This document shows, in pieces, positions 15,938 to 23,255 of a stretch of DNA of 64,000 nucleotides; the first letter of the stretch is position 1; every line of letters starts with the position of its first letter. The position numbers and the translations under genes are program-made. The stretch covers positions 1-64,000 of the forward strand of contig NZ_BAYX01000025.1 in assembly GCF_000696095.1 (NCBI RefSeq), given 5' to 3'. The notes beneath the pieces were generated by a model. It did not search any database. It worked only from the letters and a program-made list of their open reading frames with translations, and had not been told where the DNA came from. Origin of the DNA: Rhizobium rhizogenes NBRC 13257 (GTDB lineage Bacteria; Pseudomonadota; Alphaproteobacteria; Rhizobiales; Rhizobiaceae).

Positions 15938-17317
15938 ATGACCATCAAAAACGAAGCCGTCGATGTCGCCGTGATTGGAGCCGGAAGCGTCGGTATCGCC
16001 GTCGCCTATTATCTGGTTAGAAACTACGGCATTAAGGACATCGCGATCATCGATCCACGCGATCCGATGAGCCTGACTTCCGCCCAATCCGGCGAGAACT
16101 ATCGTAATTGGTGGCCTCATCCAATCATGGCGGCTTTCACCAACGACAGCATCCGGCTGATGGAGGAGATTGCATCCGCCTCCGACAACCGCATCAACAT
16201 GACACGACGGGGCTATTGCCTCGTCACCCGCCGGGCTCAACCATCCGACCTCATCGAGGATCTCTATCGCGGCTATGGCGAGAACGCTGAGGATCTCATT
16301 CGCATTCACAAGGGCGCCGGCCCGCATGACAGCTACCAGCCGCCAGTGTGGGCGGACTGGCGGCTGGCGCCGGACGGCGTCGACGTGCTCTGTGATCAGA
16401 ACCTCATTCGCAGCACGTTTCCGGCCTATGCCGACGATGTCTCCACCATTCTCCATGTCCGGCGCGCGGGCGCAATCAGCGGCCAGCAGCTTGGCCAGTT
16501 CATGCTGGAATACATCAAGGGCCAGGGCGGGCGGCTCGTGCGTGGCGAGGTCGTTTCGATTGCCTCTGCCTCGCCTTTCCTTCTCTCGGTCAAGACGAGC
16601 GACGGGCTCGCCTCCCTTCGCGCCGACCGGATCGTCAATGCCGCCGGACCTTTTCTCAAGGATGTGGCAGCGCTTCTGGATGAGGAGCTTGCTGTCTCCT
16701 GTGTCTATCAGCAGAAGATCGCCTTCGAGGATCGCGAGCGTGTGGTGCCACGCAACCTGCCCTTCACCATCGACCTCGACGGCCAGACACTTGGCTGGAG
16801 CGAGGAAGAGCGAACCCTGCTCGCCGAAGATCCCGACACAGCCAAACTGACCGAATTCATGCCGGGCGGCATCCATTGCCGGCCAGATGGCGCGGAAGAC
16901 GGCAAATGGATCAAGCTCGGCTGGGCCTTCAACGAGGCTTCTTCCGACCCGCATGGCCCTGAACCCATTAACGACCAGTTCCCGGATATCGTCCTGCGTG
17001 CCGCGAGCCGGCTTCAGCCGGGGCTTGCCGCCTATATCGGGCGCCTGCCGCGTGGCGCACATCATTACGGCGGTTACTACACCACGACTGCGGAGAACTG
17101 GCCGCTGATCGGCCCGATGCGCACGCCCGGCGCTTTCGTGGCGGGTGCTCTTTCCGGCTTCGGTACGATGGCGGCCTGCATATCGGGCTCGATCTGCGCC
17201 GACTGGGTGATGGGGGAAACGTCAGCGCCCTATGCCAGGACGCTGAGCGCGGCGCGATACGACGATCCTACAATCATGGCCGAACTGGCGGCGCTCAACA
17301 ATCGCGGACATCTGTGA
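15938..17317 (+). CDS. FAD-dependent oxidoreductase, DAO family (1)
   Basis: 459 residues. The N-terminal dinucleotide motif VAVIGAGSVGIAVAYYLV (about 10-27) starts a DAO-fold protein. The C-terminal FAD segment includes GAHHYGGYYTTTAENWPLIG and GALSGFGTMAACISGSI. DAO-family enzymes oxidise secondary or primary amines and amino acids (sarcosine, D-amino acids, glycine derivatives) to imines. There is no signal peptide. It is followed 87 bases later by a second, different DAO protein; the two may act on successive or stereoisomeric substrates. The product would be a cyclic imine or keto acid matching the imine reductases encoded at 4.8-6.6 kb. Confidence 0.85.
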   Translation: MTIKNEAVDVAVIGAGSVGIAVAYYLVRNYGIKDIAIIDPRDPMSLTSAQSGENYRNWWPHPIMAAFTNDSIRLMEEIASASDNRINMTRRGYCLVTRRAQPSDLIEDLYRGYGENAEDLIRIHKGAGPHDSYQPPVWADWRLAPDGVDVLCDQNLIRSTFPAYADDVSTILHVRRAGAISGQQLGQFMLEYIKGQGGRLVRGEVVSIASASPFLLSVKTSDGLASLRADRIVNAAGPFLKDVAALLDEELAVSCVYQQKIAFEDRERVVPRNLPFTIDLDGQTLGWSEEERTLLAEDPDTAKLTEFMPGGIHCRPDGAEDGKWIKLGWAFNEASSDPHGPEPINDQFPDIVLRAASRLQPGLAAYIGRLPRGAHHYGGYYTTTAENWPLIGPMRTPGAFVAGALSGFGTMAACISGSICADWVMGETSAPYARTLSAARYDDPTIMAELAALNNRGHL

Positions 17318-17404
17318 CGGAGACCCGGCTCGTCGAATGAGAAACAGTAAACACCATTCGTTTTACCCGGCACGGAGCCGGAGCAGACAGTCAAGGAGAT
17401 AAGA

Positions 17405-18568
17405 TTGAAGACCGACATTGTTATCATTGGAGGTGGGGCAATCGGCGCGGCCGTTGCCTATTTTCTGAAACGGACTGATGCGAGCGTCTCGGTGATGGTG
17501 ATCGAGCGGGATCCGACCTATAATCTCGCGTCCACCCCGCGTGCTTCGGGCGGTGTACGCCGGCTTTTCTCCCTGCCCGAGAACATCGCGCTCTCCAACT
17601 ACAGCATTCCATTCTTCGACGATTTTGCAGAAACCATGGCTATCGATGGCGTGCAAGCGGACATCGGCTTGAAAAAGAACGGCTATCTCTTCATCGTGCC
17701 GCCATCGAGCCGCGACATGCTCAAGCAGAATTTCGAGATCGAAACGAACATGGGCTGCAATGTCGTCTGGCTGGAGCCGGACGAGATCAAGCACAAGTTT
17801 CCCTCGATGAATGTCTCGGACCTGGGGTCCGCCGTCTATTCTCCCGACGATGGTTGGCTTGACCCGCATAGCGTGCTCATGGGTTTCCGGAAGAAAGCCC
17901 GCTCATTGGGTGCCAATTTCATTGCCGACGAAGTGGTGGGTTTTGAGCGCACGGCAACGCATGTAGCCAAGGTCAAGCTGAAATCCGGCGCGGAGATCGA
18001 GGCGGATCATTTCGTCAATGCCGCGGGCGCCTGGGCGAAGGATATTTGCACGATGCTCGGCTTCAAGGTTCCGATCGAGCCGTTGCGCCGGTTCGAGCAT
18101 TATTTCGAAACCGAGGAGCCGATCGAGCCGCTTCCCTATCTGAAGGACCCGGAGCGTCTGGCGTTCCGGCCGGAAGGCAAGGGATATTCCGGCGGCGTGC
18201 CGACGCTTGCCGAGCCGCGCGGCTACAATTTCGAGGTCGATCACGACTATTTCGAAAATGTCGTTTGGCCCGCACTGGCGCATCGCTTCCCGCAGTTCGA
18301 GAAGACGAAGTGCAAGAATACGCTGCCGGGCCTTTACGACCAGAATGATTTTGATGGCAATGTCATCATCGGTCCGGGCGCGGACGGTCTCACGAATTTC
18401 CATATGCTCGCGGGCTTCTCCGGTCACGGGCTGATGCACGCGCCCGGATGCGGCCTGGCAATGGCGGAATTGCTGCTGCAGGGACGCTATGAGACAATCG
18501 ACCTCACCCGCCTCGGCTGGCAAAGGCTCCTCGACGGCCGGCCGCTTCCCGAACGTGGCATCATCTGA
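17405..18568 (+). CDS. FAD-dependent oxidoreductase, DAO family (2), TTG start
   Basis: 387 residues, close to monomeric sarcosine/glycine oxidase length. The start is TTG: the sequence TCAAGGAGAT places an AAGGAG site 6 bases before it, and the FAD motif (IVIIGGGAIGAAVAYFL, residues 4-20) follows at once. Further features are TPRASGGVRRLFSLPEN near residue 40, the substrate-domain segment FEHYFETEEPIEPLPYLKD, and the C-terminal GFSGHGLMHAPGCGLAMAEL. It likely oxidises an N-substituted or D-amino acid. It is probably co-transcribed with the preceding DAO gene. Similarity to the latter is only at the fold level. Confidence 0.85.
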   Translation: MKTDIVIIGGGAIGAAVAYFLKRTDASVSVMVIERDPTYNLASTPRASGGVRRLFSLPENIALSNYSIPFFDDFAETMAIDGVQADIGLKKNGYLFIVPPSSRDMLKQNFEIETNMGCNVVWLEPDEIKHKFPSMNVSDLGSAVYSPDDGWLDPHSVLMGFRKKARSLGANFIADEVVGFERTATHVAKVKLKSGAEIEADHFVNAAGAWAKDICTMLGFKVPIEPLRRFEHYFETEEPIEPLPYLKDPERLAFRPEGKGYSGGVPTLAEPRGYNFEVDHDYFENVVWPALAHRFPQFEKTKCKNTLPGLYDQNDFDGNVIIGPGADGLTNFHMLAGFSGHGLMHAPGCGLAMAELLLQGRYETIDLTRLGWQRLLDGRPLPERGII

Positions 18569-18613
18569 CTCTTTGGGGGCGGCGGTTGAGATAATCGTCG
18601 CGCCCGCAGCCGG

Positions 18614-19270
18614 TTAGCGCCTGCGCATGGCGGCGCGTAACGACTTCTGTGTCTGTTCGATGTGCTTTTCAAGCAGGGCGACGGCCGTGTCGGCCTCCCC
18701 CTCCCTGCAGAGCCGCAACAGCTCGGCATGATCCTGCTGGGGCTTCGCCTTTCCCGTCGCCAGCGACACCTGGCGCCGGGTGAAGCGGCTGACATGGCCG
18801 TAATTCGCCTCGATCATGGCCAGGAGCCTCTCACGATTGCAGGGGCAATACAGCACCCAGTGAAAGCGCCAGTTCATCTCGCCCCAGGCGGCCGGGTCCG
18901 ATGTTTCCTCATAGTCGGCCAGGATTTGCCCGGCTGCCTCGATATCCTCGACCGCCATGTTGGGGATGGCAAGTTTCAAAGCCCGGCATTCGAGCGCGAT
19001 GCGAATGTCGAGCATTTCAAGAACATCCTCGACGGACAATCCCTTTACGACCGCGCCTTTGTTGGCGTGAAGCTCCACTAGCCCTTCGCCCTCAAGCTGG
19101 CGCAGGGCCTCGCGGACGGGTATTCTCGACGTTCCGAACTGCTCTGCAAGTTCGTCCTGACGAAGCTGCTGGCCCTCTTCATAGGCACCCGCCAGGATCG
19201 CTTCCCGCAGGCCGTCCCTGACGAGTTCAGGCGCGGATTTGCGCACTTCATTTCCCTTAACAGCCATCAA
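18614..19270 (-). CDS. GntR-family regulator, FCD subfamily (paralogue 2)
   Basis: 218 residues, the same length and architecture as the GntR at 10216-10872. Identical blocks include VRDGLREAIL, SRIPVREALRQLE and DVLEMLDIRIALEC. The winged helix spans about residues 10-70 and the FCD domain the rest. It is convergent with the second DAO gene. TTGTATAA lies 46 bases upstream of its start, so it too appears autoregulated. Two near-equivalent regulators bracketing the cluster may respond to different ligands or form heterodimers. Confidence 0.9.
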   Translation of the reverse strand: MMAVKGNEVRKSAPELVRDGLREAILAGAYEEGQQLRQDELAEQFGTSRIPVREALRQLEGEGLVELHANKGAVVKGLSVEDVLEMLDIRIALECRALKLAIPNMAVEDIEAAGQILADYEETSDPAAWGEMNWRFHWVLYCPCNRERLLAMIEANYGHVSRFTRRQVSLATGKAKPQQDHAELLRLCREGEADTAVALLEKHIEQTQKSLRAAMRRR

Positions 19271-19315
19271 AGTACCTTCTCAGTCCAACCAGATCCTGGA
19301 TTAGATGGCAGCGTT

Positions 19316-19323
19316 TTGTATAA
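19316..19323. promoter_or_regulatory. TTGTATAA box upstream of GntR paralogue 2
   Basis: Exact octamer within TTTTGTATAAATTTGTC, 46-53 bases upstream of the GntR start. One of six intergenic occurrences between 10.0 and 20.5 kb. Confidence 0.5.
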
Positions 19324-19435
19324 ATTTGTCAACAGCACACAAGGATAAGCGCTGTGGAGAATGCGACCGCCATGCCTCTGTCTGGACGCGCTGCCTGGTG
19401 GATGGTTGCGGCAGCGAAACCGATATCACTGACAT

Positions 19436-20335
19436 TCAAGCCGATGCTTCCGTCGCCTCCTCAAGCAAACGCCGGATGCCGTCGGCAATAATTCTGACCG
19501 GTTCCGTCGCGCTTGATTTGCCCACAAGACGAATATCAAACGAGCCGAGTTCTTCAAAACCATCCTCGGCGCCGAGAACCCTCATGTCGTCCGTCACGTA
19601 GGAACAGGGGAGCGGCGCTACCGCCAAGTCCGAGACCACGGCCGCACATTGCACCGTAGTGCGCGGGCTGAGATAGGCAAAGCGGTAGGCTTGACCCGTT
19701 CTTTCCAGTTGTTCGAGGGCTACCGCACGCCAGATGCACCCATCTTCGTGGGTCGCGATAGGCAAGGGATCCTGCTGAAAAGCGGAACCTTGCCTTGCTC
19801 CCGCCCAGACAAGCTTCTCGGTGCCAATCACTTCGCCGCGCGGCGCCGAAGGGTTGGCAACATCACACGTAAGGGTAAGGTCGAGCCGCTGTTCGTCTAT
19901 GCGATTGACGAGACGATCGCTCGTATCGACGACGACGTCGACCACGATGCCCGGATAGGCGTCGGAAAGGTCCTTCAGGATTTTCGGAAAAAGCCGCTCA
20001 CTGATATCAAAAGGCGCGCCCAGCCGCACCACACCCGTAAGCTGCGGATCCACCAATCGAGAGACCGCCTCGTTCGACAGCATCAACATCGTGCGAGCAT
20101 AGGTCAGCAATGTCTCTCCTTGCCGCGTCAGCCTGATCGTGCGTGCTGCGCGTATGAACAAAGCTGAGCCCAGTTGCTCCTCCAGCTTCTTGATCTGCAT
20201 CGATACAGCGGAAGGCGTACGCGAAACGGATCGCGCGGCCCCGGAGAAGCTCAGCATTTCCGCGATGGCAACGAATGTTCGCAGCACATCGTTATCGAGC
20301 AACAGCCTCTGCCGATTTAAGTCATCAACTGTCAT
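19436..20335 (-). CDS. LysR-family transcriptional regulator
   Basis: 299 residues. The N-terminal LysR helix-turn-helix is at about residues 13-72 (LRTFVAIAEMLSFSGAARSV, SRTPSAVSMQIKKLEEQLG), followed by a periplasmic-binding-like effector domain (GVVRLGAPFDISERLFPKIL). It is divergent from the tautomerase gene and precedes GntR paralogue 2 on the same strand. TTATACAA at 20444-20451 lies in the divergent promoter. The effector cannot be read. Confidence 0.88.
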   Translation of the reverse strand: MTVDDLNRQRLLLDNDVLRTFVAIAEMLSFSGAARSVSRTPSAVSMQIKKLEEQLGSALFIRAARTIRLTRQGETLLTYARTMLMLSNEAVSRLVDPQLTGVVRLGAPFDISERLFPKILKDLSDAYPGIVVDVVVDTSDRLVNRIDEQRLDLTLTCDVANPSAPRGEVIGTEKLVWAGARQGSAFQQDPLPIATHEDGCIWRAVALEQLERTGQAYRFAYLSPRTTVQCAAVVSDLAVAPLPCSYVTDDMRVLGAEDGFEELGSFDIRLVGKSSATEPVRIIADGIRRLLEEATEASA

Positions 20336-20422
20336 TCGCTCTCGCGGATTTTCGCGTGCGGGCGGTCTGCCGGCACGACTGGTGCAAGGAAAAGTGAAAT
20401 GCAGTTGCCGAGATTCCCATAA

Positions 20423-20451
20423 TGTATATAAAGGTAACGTATATTATACAA
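20423..20451. promoter_or_regulatory. Divergent promoter boxes between LysR and tautomerase genes
   Basis: AATGTATATAAAGG and GTATATTATACAA, the latter containing the complement of TTGTATAA at 20444-20451. It lies about 100 bases from either start. It places the tautomerase and the LysR gene in the putative GntR regulon. Confidence 0.5.
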
Positions 20452-20547
20452 TCATATAAGTCCAGGATAAAGCCCACACATCGGCCAAGAGTATGGGCAG
20501 CACCGCATGATTGTGATCGGATAACGGAAAACTGAAAGGAACTGGCA

Positions 20548-20742
20548 ATGCCTTGGATTCGAGTGGATTTATCTACGGGCCGTACGGTTGAGCAAAAACA
20601 GAAGGCCGCCGAGGCCATCACCGACGCGCTGGTAAAGTTTTGCAACTGCACACCCGAATCGGTCAGCATCGTGTTCAACGACGTGACCGCGGACAACTGG
20701 GCCTTTGCGGGCAAGCTTCTTTCGCAAGCCGCAAAATCCTGA
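20548..20742 (+). CDS. 4-oxalocrotonate tautomerase family protein
   Basis: 64 residues, the standard length of the short tautomerases. After Met removal the catalytic N-terminal proline is exposed (MPWIRVDLSTGRTVEQKQKA). The beta-alpha-beta fold continues through ITDALVKFCNCTPESVSIVF. GAAAGGA precedes the ATG as ribosome site. These hexameric enzymes tautomerise 2-hydroxymuconate or related enols. No meta-cleavage genes are nearby; here it may convert an enol or enamine from the amino/imino acid pathway. A monocistronic gene divergent from LysR. Confidence 0.85.
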   Translation: MPWIRVDLSTGRTVEQKQKAAEAITDALVKFCNCTPESVSIVFNDVTADNWAFAGKLLSQAAKS

Positions 20743-20987
20743 GAGCGGGTTGTGGAATCGCCGACGCGTCCGACGTTGCCCCTTGTGTGATCCTGTCCGG
20801 CCAGCAGATCTTCGCCCATATGCATGTTCAGCGGAAGCCGGAGACCTAGCCATATGACATGGGCGATTCCGTCATCGAGAAATCGGTGCCGGCGATAGAA
20901 CGGATAACATGTCAATCCGCTCACACCGCCAGATCCCACATTTCGATCGATGCTCGGTTAAGGTGACGGTCACAGCACGGCCCAGAA

Positions 20988-21155
20988 ACGAAAAAGCCTG
21001 CCGCGGGAGGAGGTGCGGCAGGCTTTTCGAAAAGAACCGAACAGCGACTGGGAGGAGGAGTGCCGCTGTTCCCACAGACGTCCCTGGGAGGAGGAGTGGG
21101 CCGTCTGAAACCCGAAGCTCTGCGGGAGGAGGTGCATTGCTTCGATAGGTTGGAT
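20988..21155 (-). ncRNA. Small RNA with four CCTCCTCCC-loop hairpins (alpha-r14/NfeR1-like)
   Basis: On the minus strand four stem-loops follow each other, each with CCTCCTCCC, an anti-Shine-Dalgarno sequence, in the loop: complements of 21124-21132 (stem GAAGC/GCTTC), 21086-21094 (GACG/CGTC), 21050-21058 (AACAGCG/CGCTGTT) and 21005-21013. The last stem, AAGCCTGCCGC/GCGGCAGGCTT, runs into TTTTT and acts as the terminator. This is the architecture of rhizobial alpha-r14 RNAs (NfeR1) and of the Rhodobacter CcsR RNAs, which block translation by pairing with ribosome sites. As I recall, NfeR1 has three such motifs; this one has four. The 5' end is estimated. It lies downstream of a DUF1127 gene, as in CcsR loci. 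Confidence 0.85.
20990..21025 (-). terminator. Intrinsic terminator of the sRNA
   Basis: An 11-base stem (20994-21004 with 21015-21025) carries the fourth CCTCCTCCC motif in its loop and is followed on the minus strand by a T run (20995-20991). The terminator doubles as a functional hairpin. Confidence 0.85.
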
Positions 21156-21186
21156 CATACACTGGCCGCCGCAGTTTCCTATCGTT

Positions 21187-21208
21187 TATGCTGCACTGCA
21201 GCTATGCA
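21187..21208. promoter_or_regulatory. Inverted repeat upstream of the sRNA
   Basis: TATGCTGCACTGCAGCTATG is an imperfect palindrome about 30-50 bases upstream of the estimated sRNA 5' end, between the DUF1127 terminator and the sRNA. It could be a regulator site in the sRNA promoter; no clear -35/-10 pair was recognised. Confidence 0.3.
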
Positions 21209-21277
21209 AGAAATACAGATCGGAAAGATCCAACACGAAACGAGGACCCAACCGATCCTCAGACAGGGAGCCCGACG

Positions 21278-21305
21278 CAAAAACGCCCGCGTTATCAACG
21301 GGCGT
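21278..21305 (-). terminator. Intrinsic terminator of the DUF1127 gene
   Basis: On the minus strand ACGCCCG pairs with CGGGCGT (21299-21305 with 21283-21289) across a 9-base loop, followed by TTTTT (21283-21279). It begins 33 bases after the DUF1127 stop and would separate this mRNA from the sRNA, which then needs its own promoter or read-through. Confidence 0.75.
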
Positions 21306-21337
21306 CGAGCAGTCTTTGAGACGATAAGTCCGTGCGG

Positions 21338-21484
21338 TCAGCGCGCGACCGATGCGCGGGCAACGCTGCGGATGTCGGCGCGGTCGATGCCGAGGTCCTG
21401 CAGTTCACGGCTGGACATGCGGCCAAGTTCGTTGACGGTCTGACGGAACTTGCGCCAATTGTTGAAAGAGCGTGCTACGTTCAT
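21338..21484 (-). CDS. DUF1127 small protein
   Basis: 48 residues, beginning MNVARSFNNWRKFRQTVNEL with ELQDLGIDRADIR in the second half, the hallmark of alphaproteobacterial DUF1127 proteins (rich in Arg). An AAAGGGGA ribosome site lies about 6 bases before ATG. Proteins of this family have been implicated in RNA turnover and in phosphate/carbon metabolism in Agrobacterium and Rhodobacter. The gene is followed by its own terminator and then by the CCTCCTCCC sRNA on the same strand. Confidence 0.9.
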   Translation of the reverse strand: MNVARSFNNWRKFRQTVNELGRMSSRELQDLGIDRADIRSVARASVAR

Positions 21485-21795
21485 GATGATCCCCTTTCCT
21501 GAGGGCTTCTGACGTCAGCAGCCTCGCTTGGCTCCGGCGTCGTTTCGATGGTTGGAATATAGCCATTTCAATCGGTTTAAAACAGTGACAATCTCTCATT
21601 CCACCCATGCATCTGGCGCATTGGTTCTGCATATTCCGCAAGAGATGATCGTTTCTTGGGCGCTGAAACAATCGAACGCCGTCGGTTGCTTGTTCAGCGG
21701 ATCAGCATCCGGATAGCGATAGTTCTCCGTTTGTGAAGCAGCTTTATTGCAAACGTCGATCGGGGACGGCTTTGTCCTGAGCGGCAAAATGGCGG
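21485..21795. other. Intergenic region without recognised genes
   Basis: 311 bases between DUF1127 and the cytochrome gene end. An AT-richer stretch around 21550-21600 probably contains the minus-strand DUF1127 promoter. Open frames here have no ribosome site or family resemblance. Confidence 0.5.
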
Positions 21796-23253
21796 CTACG
21801 CTGCCGCCGATACTGCACGCCTCTTCCTTAAAGCCCACAATGCGGCAACCAACAGAACGATTACCACGACGGACAGTATCACACTTAATATGTAGGGCTG
21901 AACGCGAGCAAGAAACGGCACCGGCCCACCGGCGCGAGCGGTGGCGACATCCGCGAGCGTAACCTTGGTCGCCGGATTGCCGAAATTCATGAGCACATAG
22001 TTGGAGACATCGACGATCTGCTGGTCGGTCAGAGGCGTAACGAAGGACTGGGCACCGAAACCAGGCATGAGAACCTGCTTGCCGGCCGTGTCGCGATCGA
22101 CGCCATAAAGAATTGTTGCCACGAGATTGGCGGGCTGACTGGCACCGGTCGCGCTGTTGTGGAAGAGCGACGGATAGGCCTGGTTTTCGCTACCAGCACC
22201 ATCGATCTGATGACAGCTGGCACAATAGCCGCTGTAGAGCTGCGCCCCGTCGCGAAGGCTGTTGTGCTCCGTTTGCGAATAGACGCCGCGAATGCTGCTC
22301 TCTGAACTGACCGCTGCGCCGTACTCATAGGCGGCACGAGTGTCGCCAGGGTCGCGAATGGCTGGAACGCTCTTGAGAAACGACGCCAGGGCATGCAGGT
22401 CGGCATCTGGCAGATATTGCAGGCTGTTCTGAACGGCCTCCGCCATGCCGCCCGCTGCCTGGTTCTTGCCGTCCGCATGACCCGTGCGGAAGTACTGGAC
22501 AAGTTCATCGGTGCTCCAACCGCCGACGCCGCTCACCGGATCAGACGTGATATTGGGTGCATACCATGGGCCGACGGCGCCTCCGGCAAGATAGCTGCCG
22601 GCACTTTCCCCCATCAGCAAGCCGCGCGGCGAATGACAGGAGCTGCAGTGACCAAGCGCGCCGGCCAGATAGGCGCCGCGGTTGATCTCCTCGGTTTTGC
22701 CTGGGTCCGGTTGAAATGGCGCTTTGGTGGAATAGAGCAGGTTCCAGAACGCCATCGAGAACCGGATATTGAACGGAAATGGTAAGTCCGTCTGGTTTGA
22801 TGCCTTGTCATCGACAGGTTGGACGCCATGCATGAAGTAAGCATAGAGCGCATGCATGTCGGTGTCGGTGATCTCGGCATAAGCGGTATACGGCATGGCC
22901 GGATAGAGATGACCGCCGTCTTTGCGGATTCCCTTGCGCACCGCCCGATCGAAGTCGTCTTCGGTGTAGTTGCCTATGCCTGCCGTCTTTGAGGGCGTGA
23001 TGTTGGTGGAGTAGATGGTGCCGAGCGGTGAGACGATCGGATACCCGCCGGCGAAAGGTCTATTGCTGTGGGGCACGGTGTGGCAGGCCATGCAATCGGC
23101 GGCAGTCGCGATCCCCCTGCCCTTTTCGACAAGTGCTTGTGGATCGCTGGTCTGGGCCCCGGCCTTCCCAACTCCCAGAATGGCCGCGGAAAGGGCGAGC
23201 AGGATGACTGCTCCCCGTTTTGCAGGACTATTTTGCTTGACGATCTTTCGCAT
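21796..23253 (-). CDS. Triheme cytochrome c subunit of a periplasmic GMC dehydrogenase
   Basis: 485 residues from the ATG at 23251-23253, which has a GAGGG site. A signal peptide (RGAVILLALSAAILGVGKAGA) precedes three cytochrome c domains with CMACH (54-58), CSSCH (about 205) and CASCH (about 347). A C-terminal membrane helix (ILSVILSVVVIVLLVAALWAL) followed by RKRR anchors it. It takes electrons from the flavoprotein encoded just upstream and passes them to ubiquinone, as in gluconate, sorbitol, fructose and alcohol dehydrogenase complexes. Its start overlaps the end of the flavoprotein gene. Confidence 0.93.
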   Translation of the reverse strand: MRKIVKQNSPAKRGAVILLALSAAILGVGKAGAQTSDPQALVEKGRGIATAADCMACHTVPHSNRPFAGGYPIVSPLGTIYSTNITPSKTAGIGNYTEDDFDRAVRKGIRKDGGHLYPAMPYTAYAEITDTDMHALYAYFMHGVQPVDDKASNQTDLPFPFNIRFSMAFWNLLYSTKAPFQPDPGKTEEINRGAYLAGALGHCSSCHSPRGLLMGESAGSYLAGGAVGPWYAPNITSDPVSGVGGWSTDELVQYFRTGHADGKNQAAGGMAEAVQNSLQYLPDADLHALASFLKSVPAIRDPGDTRAAYEYGAAVSSESSIRGVYSQTEHNSLRDGAQLYSGYCASCHQIDGAGSENQAYPSLFHNSATGASQPANLVATILYGVDRDTAGKQVLMPGFGAQSFVTPLTDQQIVDVSNYVLMNFGNPATKVTLADVATARAGGPVPFLARVQPYILSVILSVVVIVLLVAALWALRKRRAVSAAA

Positions 23254-23255
23254 GC

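Noticed and set aside
15878..17065. Long minus-strand open frame opposite the first DAO gene
   Set aside because: The plus strand has the FAD motif at the right place and a coherent fold.
21005..21132. Four GGGAGGAGG repeats considered as a CRISPR array or tandem repeat
   Set aside because: Spacing is irregular (about 45, 36 and 38 bases), the repeats are only 9 bases, and each lies in the loop of its own hairpin; an sRNA explains them.
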